Notes under the pieces: model-generated
Told to the model about the DNA's origin: nothing
Database searches by the model: none
What the model saw: the letters and a program-made list of their open reading frames with translations, nothing else
Program-made: the position numbers and the translations under genes
Source of the DNA: Dryococelus australis
Lineage: Eukaryota > Arthropoda > Insecta > Phasmatodea > Phasmatidae
Reading direction: 5' to 3'
DNA: 64,000 nt
Assembly (NCBI GenBank): GCA_029891345.1
Contig: CM056999.1
Location: 31,492,418 to 31,556,417 of the forward strand
In this document: piece by piece, positions 1 through 12,724 of the stretch
How positions within the stretch are numbered: the first letter of the stretch is position 1
How the letters are laid out: every line of letters begins with the position of its first letter

Positions 1-129
1 TATTTTTTTCTATGTTTAACCCCTTGCCATGAGTTATCTGATTCAATACTCAGTACCATTCGATATTGTTATTGAGTGTACTGGGGGTATATAACCTGGT
101 AGGGTTCACAAGAGCAGCTGTAAGGATGG

Positions 130-610
130 CTAGCATAATCAACTGGTGCGTTGATTGATTGAGTGATTTATATTAATGTCTAGTATGATACTTGGCTGGT
201 GTCTGATGGTATGACAAACATGTTAGTGTTAAGATTTTTTGTATATTTTGGTGGGTATGGGCTGGAGTATGATTGACTTATAGTATTTAGTCTGATGACG
301 GTTTGTAGAGCAGATGATATGGATGTTAGGTTAAAGGTTGTTCTAGACTTAAAATGTGCTTGGTTCGCTTTGGTTAGTTGGTTAACATGGATGGTATGTT
401 GGATAATATGTTTTCCAATATATATGTCTTGTGTTTGTTGGTGTATGTCGAATGGTATGGACAACGTGTATGGATGTAATGCTAAGGCTTGCTTGAGTGA
501 AAAGTGTTTGGAATGGCTGGTCAGTGTATGTTGAGTGGTGTCAGTCGGCTTGGTGGGTTGTATGAGAAGAAGTTGTATTTGATTGGATTGTGGGTGGGGG
601 TGGTGGATTA
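130..610. repeat. Interspersed repeat module A, copy 1
   Basis: This G/T-rich segment shares phrases in the same order with 21490-23170. Examples are the stretch around ggctggtgtctgatg followed by an acaaacatgtt-like run, then the tgtatgtcgaatgg stretch and the ggtatgagaagaa stretch. It has no coding signal of its own: the small open frames crossing it are not shared with copy 2. The element family is not recognised. Confidence 0.6.
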
Positions 611-744
611 CAATACTAGCATAACTGTAACAGTTAAAATTTGTTTTTCCTATTTTTGTATAACTGATGTTGACATATCTGAGTCTATTAAAATGCTGAC
701 AGCGGTACCTTTAGTGTTAAATACGGTGCCTTTGATATGTTAGG

Positions 745-1690
745 TTGGGTGAAGTTAGGTTAAGTGGATATCGAGAGAAATAAAATAAAAATTTTCAAAG
801 TCCTGACATGCGGTAGAATGGGCGTGACTAAGTAAAAAATATTCAATATCCTACACAATATGAAACTACATTCTATGTCCTACACGAGGAGAACAGCGAA
901 GGTGACTAAATAGAATTTTTACTTGGACTGGTCGTTAGGTCAAGTAGATGTCGACAAAAATAAAAACTATTCATAGTACTTTAACGAGGTGGAATGCATA
1001 CAAATATGTCTTGGTTGTACAGTTAGTTTCTTGTATGGTTGGGAATAGCTGTTATGTTGATTGATATGACCTGATTACATGTTCGGTTATTTTGGCAGTA
1101 TGATAAAAGTGTAGCTTCGATGGAGTGAGGAGAATGGTTTAAATGTGTGGTCCATTTATGTAAGAGCGGAGCGGTTTTATGGTATGTTTAGTTAGTATGA
1201 GAGGAGCGGAATTCTTAGTTGGGATGGTTGGTTAGTAAGAACGGAATGGTTTTTATGGGAATTAAGATGATATGGGTGTCGTAAATGGTTAAATTAAAAG
1301 TATTTATCTTATGAGGGTATAGTTGGACTATTTGATTTCGTTCGGCATCTGGCACGGCTTGTTTATAGCAGTAACTGGTGAAGTTAGATGGGCTGAAATG
1401 GTTGTCAATATAGTTGACTTTTATTATTTATCAGTAAGACTGATGTATGGTGGTGGATATGGCCTGTATTGTTAATAGCATGAATTAGGCAAGCTATGGT
1501 CACTATGAAAGGTGTTATATATGTTTTGGTAATTAGCATAATTCGATATGGTTGTTAAGAAAGACTTAAAGGAGGGGAGGTGAAGAGGGGTCTGTCGATG
1601 ACTAGAGTGTGGTGGTTAGTTTAAGTGATTGTCGAGAAAAATGATATATATTCAAAGTTCTTATCAGATGGTTAGGTTATCTTAGGCTAG
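745..1690. repeat. Short dispersed repeat, three copies
   Basis: A block of about 55 bp (ttaagtgg, then a tcgagaaaaat-like run, then ttcaaagtcct or a relative) occurs near 750-810, 925-985 and 1615-1670. The copies are diverged and lie around module B. Degenerate TTAGG-like strings follow the third copy to about 1800. No gene was seen here. Confidence 0.45.
1040..1570. repeat. Interspersed repeat module B, copy 1
   Basis: The segment aligns by eye over about 500 bp with 20740-21450. Shared landmarks are tatgataaaagtgtagct, gaggagaatggttta, tgtttagttagtatga and gaagttagatgggctgaaat. Copy 2 carries an extra block of about 150 bp near 21240-21360. In copy 1 the order is A then B. At 20-23 kb it is B then A, which suggests that both modules belong to one larger, possibly tandem, unit. 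Confidence 0.65.
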
Positions 1691-1799
1691 ATGAAGTTAG
1701 ATTAAATGAAATAAGGTTAGGTAAAGTTTAGGTTAGGTGGTTAGGTTAAATTATCTTAGGTTAGGTGAAGTTGGGTTAACTTATCTTAGTTTAGGTGAA

Positions 1800-2560
1800 G
1801 TGCATACTGAACAGTTTATGGGACGGCGTGTAAAAAAAAATACAAACATTACATTACATACGAGTAGGAAATATATTTTCTAAGTTCAACATAGAAGTCA
1901 CTAAATATAAATACTTAAGTCTGGGATATATAAAAAATTATTAATGCAAATAAAAATCGAAAAAGTGCAAATAATCAACATTCATAACAAATAACACACG
2001 GCATATATTTACTAAATCAGTTTTTTATATATGCTTATAAAAATCCAATATGGCTCTGGTAATAGTCACATTATAATTTTTTCTGACGAAATGTTATCTG
2101 CCTAAAAAATACAAATCTGTAGACACGTCACTCTATACATTTTAAAGTTTAATAAAAATTACTATATATAAAATAATTAAAAATTACTGAAAATAAAAAA
2201 AAATTAAAAAAATTTATAAGTTAAATCTAAATAATACATGTAAGTTAAAACCACATAATTAAAAAACTTAAAAAAATATACTTTAAAAATAATATACTAA
2301 AAATTTTATAAAAAAATAAATATTTAAAATGTAAAAACTTAACAAAATTATTGATATGCAAATAAAATACTTAAAAGATAATATTATGTATAAAAATTGC
2401 ATAGTAAAAATAAAACTTTAAAAAATATTGATATGTAAATAAAATACTTAAAAATTATATAAGAAATAAAAACATATAATGTCTTTAATGAGAGACAATA
2501 TATTATTTATTCTTCTCCAAGCTATATACTACATACAAACTCTTGTCCCAATGCATGTCG
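1800..2560. other. Extremely AT-rich stretch without genes
   Basis: Very A-rich, low-complexity DNA with recurring aaaatacttaaaa-type strings. No open frame longer than noise, RNA gene or element end was seen. Confidence 0.6.
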
Positions 2561-2636
2561 CAATAGCCAAGTGGTCTAAGACGTAAGTCTGGCGACCCAA
2601 AGTCCGGCAGTTCGATCCAACGCCCATTCTAGATGG
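2560..2636 (+). repeat. tRNA-derived SINE head or tRNA-like pseudogene
   Basis: A good pol III A box (tagccaagtgg, 2569-2579) is followed about 45 bp later by a B-box-like gttcgatcc (2611-2619). This is the spacing of a tRNA promoter. The sequence around it does not close into a complete acceptor stem, so a SINE head or decayed tRNA is preferred over a working tRNA gene. Confidence 0.5.
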
Positions 2637-2639
2637 TAT

Positions 2640-3270
2640 TTTGAGTTCTAAAAAAACTACACATAGCTGCCGACTCTGGAACCAAGATAGCGGCCAAGCG
2701 AATAATCAAATGACTGATGCTCCAACTAGTGGCCAAAGCCAGAACGAAAGTGGAAAACAAATGACAAACGAAAAAACCAAGTTGGCGGACTCCATGAAAT
2801 GTAAGTAAATATGGCGGCCTCCAGTAAAAAATTACAAATGAAAAAAAAAACAAATATGGCAGCATCCATGTAAATATAAACAAATATGGCGTCAACGAAT
2901 GTGAGAGACAAATGACAGCCGATGTAAACAAATGACTAATGCATGGAAGAGAAAGGAAGAGATGAAGAGAAAGGAAGAAATGAAGTAAGGAAAGAAATAA
3001 TGCAAAAGAGGAAAAAATGGGACCACTTGGAGAAAACCCTAGGAGAGAAAGATAGAAATAAAGGAAGAGAAGTAAGAAAGAGAAAGAAAGGAAAGAAAGA
3101 ATTCAAAATAGAAATATGTGGGAGCACTCTGAGAACCCTCGGAATGCTATAGCATGAAAAAACAACACACTGGTTACAAATATGGCAGTCCAAGATGGCA
3201 GCATACTGGCTAGAAATATGGCGGCATTCTGACTACAAATATGGCGGTCGTGTGACTGGAATGACAGAGC
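2640..3270. repeat. Cluster of aatatggcggc-type modules with purine-rich core
   Basis: Short modules such as acaaatatggcgg, aagatggc and acaaatgac recur every 30-60 bp. Between them lies a purine-only tract at about 2943-3110, a ggaaagaaa-like microsatellite. The same modules recur in 29460-30000 in inverted form. Small open frames here are by-products of the low complexity. Confidence 0.5.
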
Positions 3271-3389
3271 AGGAAGTCCGGAATCCAACATTTTGGCCGA
3301 GCCCCTCGAGACAACGAGCCACTCCAAAATCCCATTTTCCCTTGAATCTACCGAACCTATCTACTCCTTCTACATTTTAACTAGTCACA

Positions 3390-4905
3390 CACTTTAATAT
3401 TTTCTATATTCTCGTATACCTTAACATCTTCTGGGAGTTTTATTGTTTCTTGGAGTTTGTCCTTTTTGAAAAATAAGCTTTTTTCTGTCATTTAAATTGA
3501 ATTGATTATTAACTTGTTTTGAATATTATCCATATAATTGGTTTGGATTTTTTTAAAGTGAGAATATTTAAGTGCTTTAAGGTGGGGCACTTCGGTAGTA
3601 TAGTTGATTAAGCCTTAGGTTATGAAGTGCCCCTTGTAGGGATCCAAACTGCTTCAGGATAAAATTATCTATATACAGGGTTATTACTTGATACATGTCA
3701 CAGAGTAGTCAATATTGGGTAATGTGAATAATCGAAAGTTGTTTGCTTTGTTTGACGGGCAAATTTCTTAATTCATTAACTTCACACACACATACATTTA
3801 CACACACCAATTTAAACAACCATGCACAATCCACACACACATACACGAACACACCCACGCACTTTCATATGTCCTCTTCAGAACCACCCAAGATATCAGA
3901 GTTTCATAGTATGGACAGCCAACAGGATTGGAAATCTAACAACAGATAGGCGGATTGATACTGAATTCATGCCCCATTCAACACACTTACTTTTTATTTG
4001 TCCAATTAGACTATCTACACATAATTATCACCATATGAAAAACAGCTCATCACTAACATCATTAACATATACCGAAGGTTACTTGTTTCTCATCTGCATT
4101 CGACTGATTACTCACATGAATTCGACTTTCATCTTGGATTAATTTTATGTATAGATGGATGGGAAATAATGTTAAGATAACTATTATTTCGAGCTTGGAA
4201 GTCGTCAACAACTATACATACTTTGAAACATACAGCGAGAATTTACATTTCCATCTACAATTATGACAATCTTTCCATAAACATTTCAATCTTTACCAAT
4301 TTTTACCAAATGTGACAGATTATGCTTCCATTGGGAGAGTTGAGCACTCAACCATGAAGAGTAAAATATATGTATCAAATAATGAAAATTTAGAGAGACT
4401 ATTTACTCGCAAGTACTATGTACATATAAATAGCATACAGATAAGCAAATATTATTTAAATCACATATCGAGTAAATTAACCAAATGTATTGACATAATG
4501 AATATCCAAATGCAAGTAGTATGTACGTAATGAGCTTAAACCAACTACCCACCAACTGATGAAACAAAACGAACAAGAATAGAATAGAACTCTAGGTATG
4601 AGAATGTACTCCTTGCATCATGTCCTGTCAAGTTAACTTATAAAGAGTATTTGCATATTAATAACTTCCATGATTAATTCCACTCTAACTGCACATTTTA
4701 ATATAACCAAAGCCAACTTCCGACTAACTTATGTTAGATATTATGCATACCTTATATGCATATCATTTTGTAACACACTACACAATAAACAATTAAACAT
4801 TATGCCATTCCATTGCCTATCTCAATGTCTACAGCGTCTCTTTACCAAGCTATCACAGGTCGTCGACACGACAAAGAATTACCTACCACCCATCACTCCA
4901 TTTGT
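3390..4905 (+). repeat. Left arm of giant inverted repeat
   Basis: The segment is matched in reverse complement by 6755-7665. Landmarks in order are cttaacatcttctgggag, catttaaattgaatt, ggtggggcacttcggta, gtgaataatcgaaag, tttgtttgacgggc, catgcacaatccacac, atgcaagtagtatgta, gaacaagaatagaata, gaatgtactccttgc, attccactctaactg and aattacctaccacccat. The left arm is longer because about 640 bp (roughly 3860-4490) has no partner in the right arm. No transposase was seen in the arms. The small open frames are not conserved between them. Confidence 0.75.
3588..3665 (+). repeat. tRNA-like SINE head in left arm
   Basis: The A-box-like tagtatagttgattaag is followed by a B-box-like agggatccaaact. The mirrored copy at 7366-7440 has tagcatagttgattaag and gatttgatccc, which is closer to the pol III consensus. 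The inverted arms therefore each contain a tRNA-derived head. Confidence 0.4.
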
Positions 4906-4909
4906 CCTG

Positions 4910-6750
4910 GATGGTATGTACAAAAGGGTTTTGGTATAACCTATATGATGTAATGGAATGGATTGTAGAACGTGCTCAGTTATTTTGCTATATTACAAGT
5001 TATTATATTTTTGTTTGGAAGAATATTTATAATTGATTTTTGGAGTGTTTCTTTTAGTAGCTACTATGATATGACATCAAAATATTATGAGATGTTTTAA
5101 ACAATTTTCGATTAGTATATGAAGGTTTGGGCTATACAGTTGTTTGATATGACATAAAATTATGATTGGGCATTAGGGAAAAGCTGGTCGATATATTTAA
5201 TTAATAATAATAGTGTGATATGTGAGAGGTCTCCGTTTCTGTAAATGTAGCATTGACATACCAGGATGTGTACAAAAAATATTTTATATGTCTGGAAAAT
5301 AAATGAATCCACCAAACAAATGTATTATATCATGGATTTTAAAATGAAGTTTACTAATGATTTGTTTGTAGATGTTGAGATGGTTCTAACATTGCTATTT
5401 GTTATGGCAAATGTTCTCTACTAAATAGATTATCTTGGTTGTCTATAGGTAAGGGCTGGCAGAATGTTCGAAGCGAAGTTAAGAAAAAATTGTTTATTTC
5501 TTGTATGTGAACTGCATAGGTTATAGATTTGAAAGAGTTTTACATAAATATTTTTTTTTAAAGTAATGCATTATAACTCTTATGATATGTTTAATTACCC
5601 TAGGATTGTTTCAAACTATATCTTCTTCCTCGCATGTTAGTATGTTCACGAAAAGTGTTAATGGTATGTGTGTTTAGGTACATCAGAGTGGTATCAAGCG
5701 ATGAATGTTTAGGTATTTACTTCAGTCTTTCTGTGTGTGCGCGTGTGTGTTGAAATAGATCTATGTATGTTTTGTTGTATTGCGATAACTTGTTAGCTAT
5801 GGTCTGTATCGCGAACAGTAAAGTTGCTATTTGCATGAGTTGTATGTTTACCCTTGTGGGCTGTTGTATTAGGTATTTATTATCTGTTCGGGCAATGGGA
5901 AACTAATATCTGGTCTTCGACATATATCCTTTAGCGACAATGTTGGAAGTAGTGTTGCCTTAGCCTTCATCTCCTTTGCAAGTTGGTTAGGTGTCCGCGT
6001 GTTTACAGTTTGATAGATCTAGCCCCTCGTGAGATTTGCTAGATATGTGCGCATGGTCTCTCTTGTTTTTTTTTTTTTTTCTTTACTAATCTATATGATT
6101 ATTTGAGTGTTATTTGCAATATATCAAATTAATATTAACATACATTTAGTAAAACAGTATATGCATAATCACCCCTTCAGTGGTATTTGAATCATAGAAT
6201 GTAAATATCAATGATGTTGTTGAAATATAAATATATTAATGAATATATACTTTTTAATTTTTTCGGCACGAACTAATTGAATACAAAAATTTAGAGTTGA
6301 TGGATGTTGATGCAAGATATTTTTTTTTATATTAGTTAGCTTCAATGTGAATCTCTGAAATTCTTGTCTGTATGTTAAATGTCTGGCAAATAGGTTCACA
6401 TTAAAAAGTCATTTTCCTTTACATAAATTACTAATTAAAATTTTTAAGAAAAAAAAGCACGTGAGATGTTTTTTTAAGCACAAGATATGTTTTTTGAAGT
6501 ATAAGATAAGTTTTTCAGGAATGAGGATTCAGGATTGATATGTAGAGTAGTAATTTCATGCAGGCTTGTGTGGAATGTGTCATTGCATGAAGTGAGTGAA
6601 TTTTTGTAAAGAGGTTTTTATATCAGTATGCTTTAACTACATATAAATGTTATGCAGTTTGTGAATGTTTGAATCCTTCCTAGTTAAAGTACTCAACTCC
6701 ATCTTTTTCGCGAGTCCGTTTTTCTCCTTTACAGAGATGACGATAGACTG
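4910..6750. other. Spacer of giant inverted repeat
   Basis: AT-rich DNA between the two arms. It holds one dispersed repeat (5880-6120, also at 20045-20215) and a poly-T run at about 6066-6080. No convincing gene was seen. Confidence 0.5.
5880..6120 (+). repeat. Dispersed repeat shared with 20 kb
   Basis: Shares with 20045-20215 the landmarks attagccttca or ttagccttcat, caagttggtt, agatcta, cctcgtgagatttgct and tggtctctcttgttttt. The two copies have the same orientation. Function and family are unknown. The 20 kb copy immediately precedes modules B and A, so it may mark the end of that larger unit. Confidence 0.55.
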
Positions 6751-6754
6751 ATGA

Positions 6755-7665
6755 AGTGATGGGTGGTAGGTAATTCTTTGTTGTTCGACGATCTGTGATA
6801 GCTTGGTAAAGAAACGATGTTGACAGAGTGAGATAGGTAATGGAATGGTATAATGTTTCAGTGTTTGTTGTGTAGAGTTTTGCAAGATAGTATGCATAAT
6901 AACTATTGTATGTTAGTTGGAAGTTGGCTTTTGTTATGGTAAGATGTGTAGTTAGAGTGGAATTAATCATGATAGTTTATCAATATGTAAATACTATTTA
7001 TAAGTGACCTCGACAGGATATGAAGCAAGGAGTACATTCTCAAACCTATAGTTGTATTCTATTCTTGTTCGTTGTGTTTCATTGGTTGGATATTAATTGG
7101 TTTTAGCTCATTACATACATACTACTTGCATTTCGGTATTCATTATGGGTGAGTGTGGATTGGTGTATGTATGTGCATGATTCGTGTGGATTGTGTATAT
7201 ATATGTATGTGTGTGTGCAGGGGTATGTGAAGTTATTGAATTAAGACATTTTCCCATCAAACAAAGCCTACACCTTTCGATTATTCACATTTTCCATTAA
7301 CGGCTATTGTGTGACATTTATCAAGTAGTAACCCCTTTATCTAATTAATTCAATCCTGAAGGGGATCAAATCTCCCCAGTGGTGCTTCATAATCTAAGAC
7401 TTAATCAACTATGCTACCGAAGTGTCCCACCTTACAGCACTCTAATACGTTCACTTAAACAATATAAATAAAATTCAAACTAATCAAAACGGATAATATC
7501 AAAACAAGTTAATACCAAATTCAATTTAAATGGCAGAAAAATAGCTTACTTTTCAGAAAGGATGTACTCCAAGAAACCATTAAACTCCAAGACGATGTTA
7601 AGGTTTACGAAAATATATAAAATATTAAAATGTATGATTGGTTAATCTGTAGAAAGGAATAAAGT
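6755..7665 (-). repeat. Right arm of giant inverted repeat
   Basis: Reverse complement of the 3390-4905 arm but without its 640-bp internal extra block. Divergence between the arms is visible by eye (many substitutions and small indels), so the inversion or foldback is old. Beyond about 7670 no match to the left flank was found. Confidence 0.75.
7366..7442 (-). repeat. tRNA-like SINE head in right arm
   Basis: On the minus strand, tagcatagttgattaag (A-box-like) is followed by agatttgatccc (B-box-like) at tRNA spacing. It is the partner of 3588-3665. Confidence 0.4.
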
Positions 7666-7669
7666 GTAC

Positions 7670-8535
7670 AAGTTGTTAAAGGTTACAAAATGTTAGAGTT
7701 CGAAGGTTAGAGAATAAAAATAAACCAAATTTCAAATACTCTGTTCAGGACTCGATCTCTGTGCCAATTCACTCACCGTTCGTCAGAGCTCCTGTTATGT
7801 TGACTCTCCAAGCCATGTTATACGCCAGCTGAGATTATTGGTAAGCCTGGAGGGTGTATAGGTTTAGGTGAAAGAGTGTGTGTTTTATTTTTATATAATG
7901 TAATGGTTTATGAGATTTATTCATTGAAAATATTCTGTCTGTGGGTGCTGGTTCATGTTGAAACCGCTTACACGATTGCTTTTTCCTGTTAGCGTTCGTT
8001 CACTTAATAGGAATAAAGCAGGAAGTTTTCTCGCTTGAAAATATCTCATGGACAAAATGTTTACGATAAGCCTTCAGTCATGAGCTATCGTTCCTTGGGA
8101 ACGGGCGTATGTATCTATCCAGGTATAATGTGCATACTTGATAATTGTCTATAGTGAATGCAAGCATGGTGCAAGCGTAATATCTTCCACTCCTAACAAA
8201 ATAATTAAAAATTCTGAAACAAATGAAAATATTTATGACAGTTGAAGTTTAGTTGTCTTAATGAGAGGACATATCAATGGTAACGGCTTAGTTGTTAATT
8301 ATTCATGTGTGGACGTACATACCTAGTAAATAATCATTGCATGTTTATGTAAGTAATGGACTTGCACGATTATATCATACAACTGCATTCCCCCTCCATC
8401 ATTCTCGACCTTCAACAGTTGACATCGAACATGTACCACATTAGTTGACCAATAGACACCGATTAAGTAAGACGATAGACTTTGAGCAAACATAAATGCA
8501 TAAAAATGAATTTCCCATTATTTTTTTTTAATATT
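7670..8535. other. Region without recognisable genes
   Basis: Mixed-composition DNA between the inverted repeat and the tandem arrays. No open frame, RNA gene or repeat could be supported. Confidence 0.5.
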
Positions 8536-8539
8536 TAGT

Positions 8540-9375
8540 GATTTGCAAAGGAATCGATCTCAGCAATCCAAAAATAGCATTACATTAATAGTTCTAAGCA
8601 GTACTACAAACCAAAAATAATTTTTGTTAAATTCGAAATTAAAATAAAGCTGCACTACAATCCAAAAATAAATTTTTATTAAATTAAAATTTAAAATAAT
8701 AATGATAAGTATTCTGACCAAGAATCGAACTTGGTAATCCAAAACTAACATTAAATTAACTGTTACGAGCAAGAATATAAAGCAAAAATAAATTTTTGTC
8801 AAATTCGGAAATAAATTATTATTACATACCCTGACCTGGACTCCAACACAAATCCGAAATTAACATTACATTAATTACCACTAGCAGGTACTTAACTCAC
8901 AAATAATATCTGGTTAAATTCAGAAATAATATAATATTAGTTGTTCTGACTGAGATTCAATCTCAATAATCCAAACATAATATTAAATTAAGTATCCTTA
9001 GCAGCTAACCAACTCAGAAATAAAATTTTGTTAAATTTGGAAATAAAATATTATTACATGCCCAAGTGAGAATAAAACTCAAATACGAAATAAACATTAC
9101 ATTAAGTATCCCTAGCAGCTACTCAGTTCACAAATAAAATTTGTTTAAATTCAAAAGTAAAATATTATATGCCCTGAGCGTGAATAAAACCCAAGTCCGA
9201 AATTAACATAACATTAAGTATCACTAGCAACTACACAACTAAAAAAATAAAATTTGGTTACATTTGGAAATAAAATGATATTATGTGCCCTGAGCGAGAA
9301 TCGAATCCAAATACAAAATTAATATTATATTAAGTATCCCTAGCAGCTATCCAACTCACAAATAAAACATATTAT
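8540..9375. repeat. Diverged tandem array, about 115-bp unit
   Basis: About seven units. The anchor (ctgaccaagaatcgaac or relatives) falls near 8713, 8831, 8946, 9061, 9173 and 9289, giving steps of 118, 115, 115, 112 and 116. Each unit also carries attaacattacattaa, agcagcta and aaataaaattt-like segments. On the minus strand the unit at 8716-8732 contains a perfect T-arm-like hairpin, with stem ccaag/cttgg and loop ttcgatt. This suggests that a tRNA-derived sequence was amplified into a satellite. Confidence 0.75.
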
Positions 9376-9394
9376 CGTGCATATTTGACCCTAT

Positions 9395-9800
9395 CGCGCA
9401 TATCTATATCAGGGATGGTGTGCGTGTTAAGAATTTGATCACTATAGCATCGATGGTACGTAAAGTATTAATATGTTACATAAGAAAAGCTTAAACGCTT
9501 AATTGACCTTACCAGAAAGGTATTAGTACCTAAATGACATTACCATAATGGTGGGTATCGGGTACGACGCCTATGTTATGAATTTGGATACTATAACTTC
9601 ACTGGTTCGGAAATTATGACTACATTTACCACCGTGATGGATATCGGGTATGATGTTCATGTTATGAATTTGATCACTATAGCTTCAATGGTTCGGAAAT
9701 TATGACTACATTTACCACCGTGATGGATATCGGGTATGATGTTCATGTTATGAATTTGATCACTATAGCTTCAATGGTTCGGAAATTCTGACTACACTTA
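9395..9800. repeat. Tandem array, 86-bp unit
   Basis: Two nearly identical units start at 9628 and 9714 (step 86), anchored by accaccgtgatggatatcgg. A more diverged unit precedes them from about 9545, and a remnant lies at 9395-9470. Each unit contains gaatttgatcactatagc and ggttcggaaat. No coding sense. Confidence 0.8.
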
Positions 9801-9909
9801 CAAAAGGGTTACCTCATAATTGATCTTGCCAGAAAGAGTTTAGGATAGATGGTCTGCCACAACCAACGCCCAATCACAGCATGGGGTGAAGGGCATAAGG
9901 TGAGCGGAT

Positions 9910-10190
9910 TGCCTGAGGTCTGTAGCCTCGCTTCCGGGACCCTCTCAACGCGCTGCATTACACCCATTCCTATGTCATTCAAGAAGGGAACGGAGGGCCT
10001 GTAGCCTCGCTTCCGGGACCCAGTTTAATGTATCCTGAGTAGATAGCCATGCCGGAAGCGAGCAGCGGGCCTATAGTTTCACAGCAGGGTCCCAATCTAA
10101 TCCATCTGTAGCAGATAGCCATAGGGGAAGGGAGCAGAGGGCCTGTAGCCTCGCAGCTGGGTCCCAATTTAATCCAGAACTCTGCCACTC
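9910..10190. repeat. Tandem array, about 72-bp unit
   Basis: The anchor ggcctgtagcctcgc (or a relative) falls near 9916, 9997, 10067 and 10139. The array is GC-rich against an AT-rich background. A repeated peptide could be read on the minus strand across 9979-10188 (KLGP, EATGP), but it only reflects the tandem DNA repeat. Confidence 0.7.
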
Positions 10191-10209
10191 TCCTCCTTAT
10201 GTGCTCCTT

Positions 10210-12720
10210 GGATTACGGGAAATAAACTCATGGTATAAAAAAGAGAAATGCAAACAAATAATTTTACTTCACATAATTAAATTATTACAGCATCCCACTA
10301 ATTAGAAATAGGCCATGGAATTACATCTCTATGAGTCACAGTGAGTGCTGCCACTTGGCTAAATCTAATTGGTGGTTGACTGAAAACTTTTGAAATCAAG
10401 TTCTGAATAATAGCCCAGCCCGTAATTGCACAAACATCAACTTAAAACCGAGTTTCATTTTATAACAAGGTCTGCAGCGAATTATAAAAATTAGTCAATT
10501 TCTTAACGTTGATCTAGAAATGATGTTCAAAACTGCTGAAAACTGTAAAGTTGTGTTTTTTTTTCAAATCAAAATGGCCTTTGATAAAAAATGTACGAAT
10601 CCAAAGAAATTTCAGGCCCATATATGAAATAATTATTTGTTGTAAAGTTTATAAATCCACTTCCCATTAAATTACTATTTCGTACATCAATATATCGTAC
10701 TTGGTGTTTCACCGAAACACGAACTCAGCTCTCAACACAGGAAAATCCATATCGGTGTTCTGCAGTCTCGAAACACGAGTCGTGCAAAGCCCGCTCGTTT
10801 CCGTGAGTTTGAAGTGTTTGCAGGTCAGATTCTTGAAGGGGAGGAATAAACGGAAATCGATAACAACTTGTGATCCGAGCAGTGTGGGTTGTTCATAATA
10901 TGTCGGCCACTCCAACAGCAGTGTGGCGATAGTGTTTCGCTTGAAACAAACGTCTCATAAGCTTCACACTGGTTGCCGCCATAGTTGTTTGCAATGTACA
11001 TTTTAAGTGAGCAGAGCCAAGCATTTTCATCCTTTCAATTCAATAGTTCAAAACTTGAACACTAAAATACACTCTCATCTTGTTTTAATAATTTTTCCAA
11101 AGGAACAGCTACTTTGACACCAACTTATACAATATTGCATGGCTCCACGCGCGTGCCTGTAGGCCTATATCTTCGTGCAACTCCACCTTATAAAAATGTT
11201 TGCAAAGGCTCACCAAATGTAAACAGAATCCGAACCCTTCTTTTTCAGCACTTTTAAGCGTGGTTCACTTATCGGTTATATGTATCTATTTACGCCCGTC
11301 TCATAGATTATTTAGGGTAGTAACTCCTCCGTAAATAATCAGTATATGACAGAAAATTAAAAACTTATAATTTATGCTACCGAAAAATGTTATGAAAGAT
11401 CTTCAATTTGGTATTTATTTATTTATTCATTTATTTTCACTTTTCTACTGCTCCCAGTCTATGATACCAAGCCAACCATATGATGGCTTACAGACTAAGC
11501 TAAACATAACATTCTATTAAAAAACGGCTCACGTGTACATATATTTTACAGGATTCTTATACATAACCCCTCGAAATGTGAACTCCGCGGGCCAACCAAC
11601 TACGGCTGGAACGTTGGTAATGTAACAAAAGTCAACAATAAGTTATTTTTGTCAAATTTGCTTGAAACAAACTGTCATAAGATTTATCTAGCAAACGTTG
11701 GAATCGTTGTTCACTTTCTTATTCTCACTTACTGTGCTATTATTTAGGGCTGCATTAAATTGCCTATTTAATATTGTATAATACATGGAACCCAAAAAAT
11801 TGTTTCGTAGTCTACACATTGATAAGAACCTCTTGGCTGCAATTTTTACAGTGCTGGTATTTCGGGTTCAATAATTTATTGTGTTGTAGATAATTAAAAA
11901 TTTTTCTAAATCAGGTTATATAAATCTGAAAACGAAAAGAGCATAAAACTATTATCTTACTCAATGAGCATTAATTAAATCCCTAAGGGATGCAGAGTAA
12001 CTACTGATGAATAAATTAATTTTGGTTTTCAAAAATAATTAATATAATAATAATTATTATTGTATATTACCTGCAGTAGAGTGGGTGGAAATTAAGCATG
12101 AAATACGCAACTTTGCTTGAAAGAAATTAATTATGGAAAACCCCAGCTTATAAGTCGACCCCCGTGTAACGAGACAACTACATGTTATATAGTTTTATAT
12201 TTACTGTATTTATAATTAATTGCCATAGTTTATGGCAAATGTAACTTTATGGCCATCTTGAAAAATGATCGTAACACTATCTGTAGTAAATCGTATTAAA
12301 AATTACGATTTTCTTAATGCATTAACAATATATTGATATGTGTAGGTTCGTTTAGTCAATACAAGTATCGATTTTGTTATAAATATAAAAAATTACATAC
12401 CAAAAAATATAATTTCGGTTATTAATGTAAGTAAAATATTTGCATATAATGACAACTCTGTCATTCTGTTCCGATTCATTGATGTTTTACTGTATAAAAA
12501 TAAAATATACACTCTAAATTATTTCTTGTACTTTCACAAGAATGGTCCTTGGAAACCCAGTTTCTAAAGAAATCCTTTGTAAAACGACAAAAAATTTTCT
12601 TGCAAAATCATCAAATCATATGTTTGTGATATTGCAAATGATAGCCTTTTATTGAGAAGTGTAAATAAAATTATTATTTTTCTTCTAGAAAACTAATCGA
12701 TGAATTAATAACAGAGAATA
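10210..12720. other. Region without recognisable genes
   Basis: AT-rich DNA of mixed composition. A patch at about 10700-10930 is less AT-rich and open on both strands for 65-68 codons, but it resembles no known family. Near 11405-11440 there is a ttta-type microsatellite. Nothing else could be supported. Confidence 0.45.
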
Positions 12721-12724
12721 ACTA

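Noticed and set aside
1650..1800. Interstitial telomere repeat (TTAGG)
   Set aside because: The ttaggt strings are irregular and mixed with ttaggtgaag. No run of even three exact TTAGG units was found.
2560..2636. Functional tRNA gene
   Set aside because: A and B boxes are present, but the acceptor stem and anticodon arm do not close by eye.
2629..3327. Several 60-100-codon frames on both strands
   Set aside because: They overlap one another and follow the ggcgg modules and purine tract. No domain or codon pattern.
10701..10915. Overlapping 65-68-codon frames on both strands as a host exon
   Set aside because: No recognisable domain, splice context or neighbour. Could not be supported.
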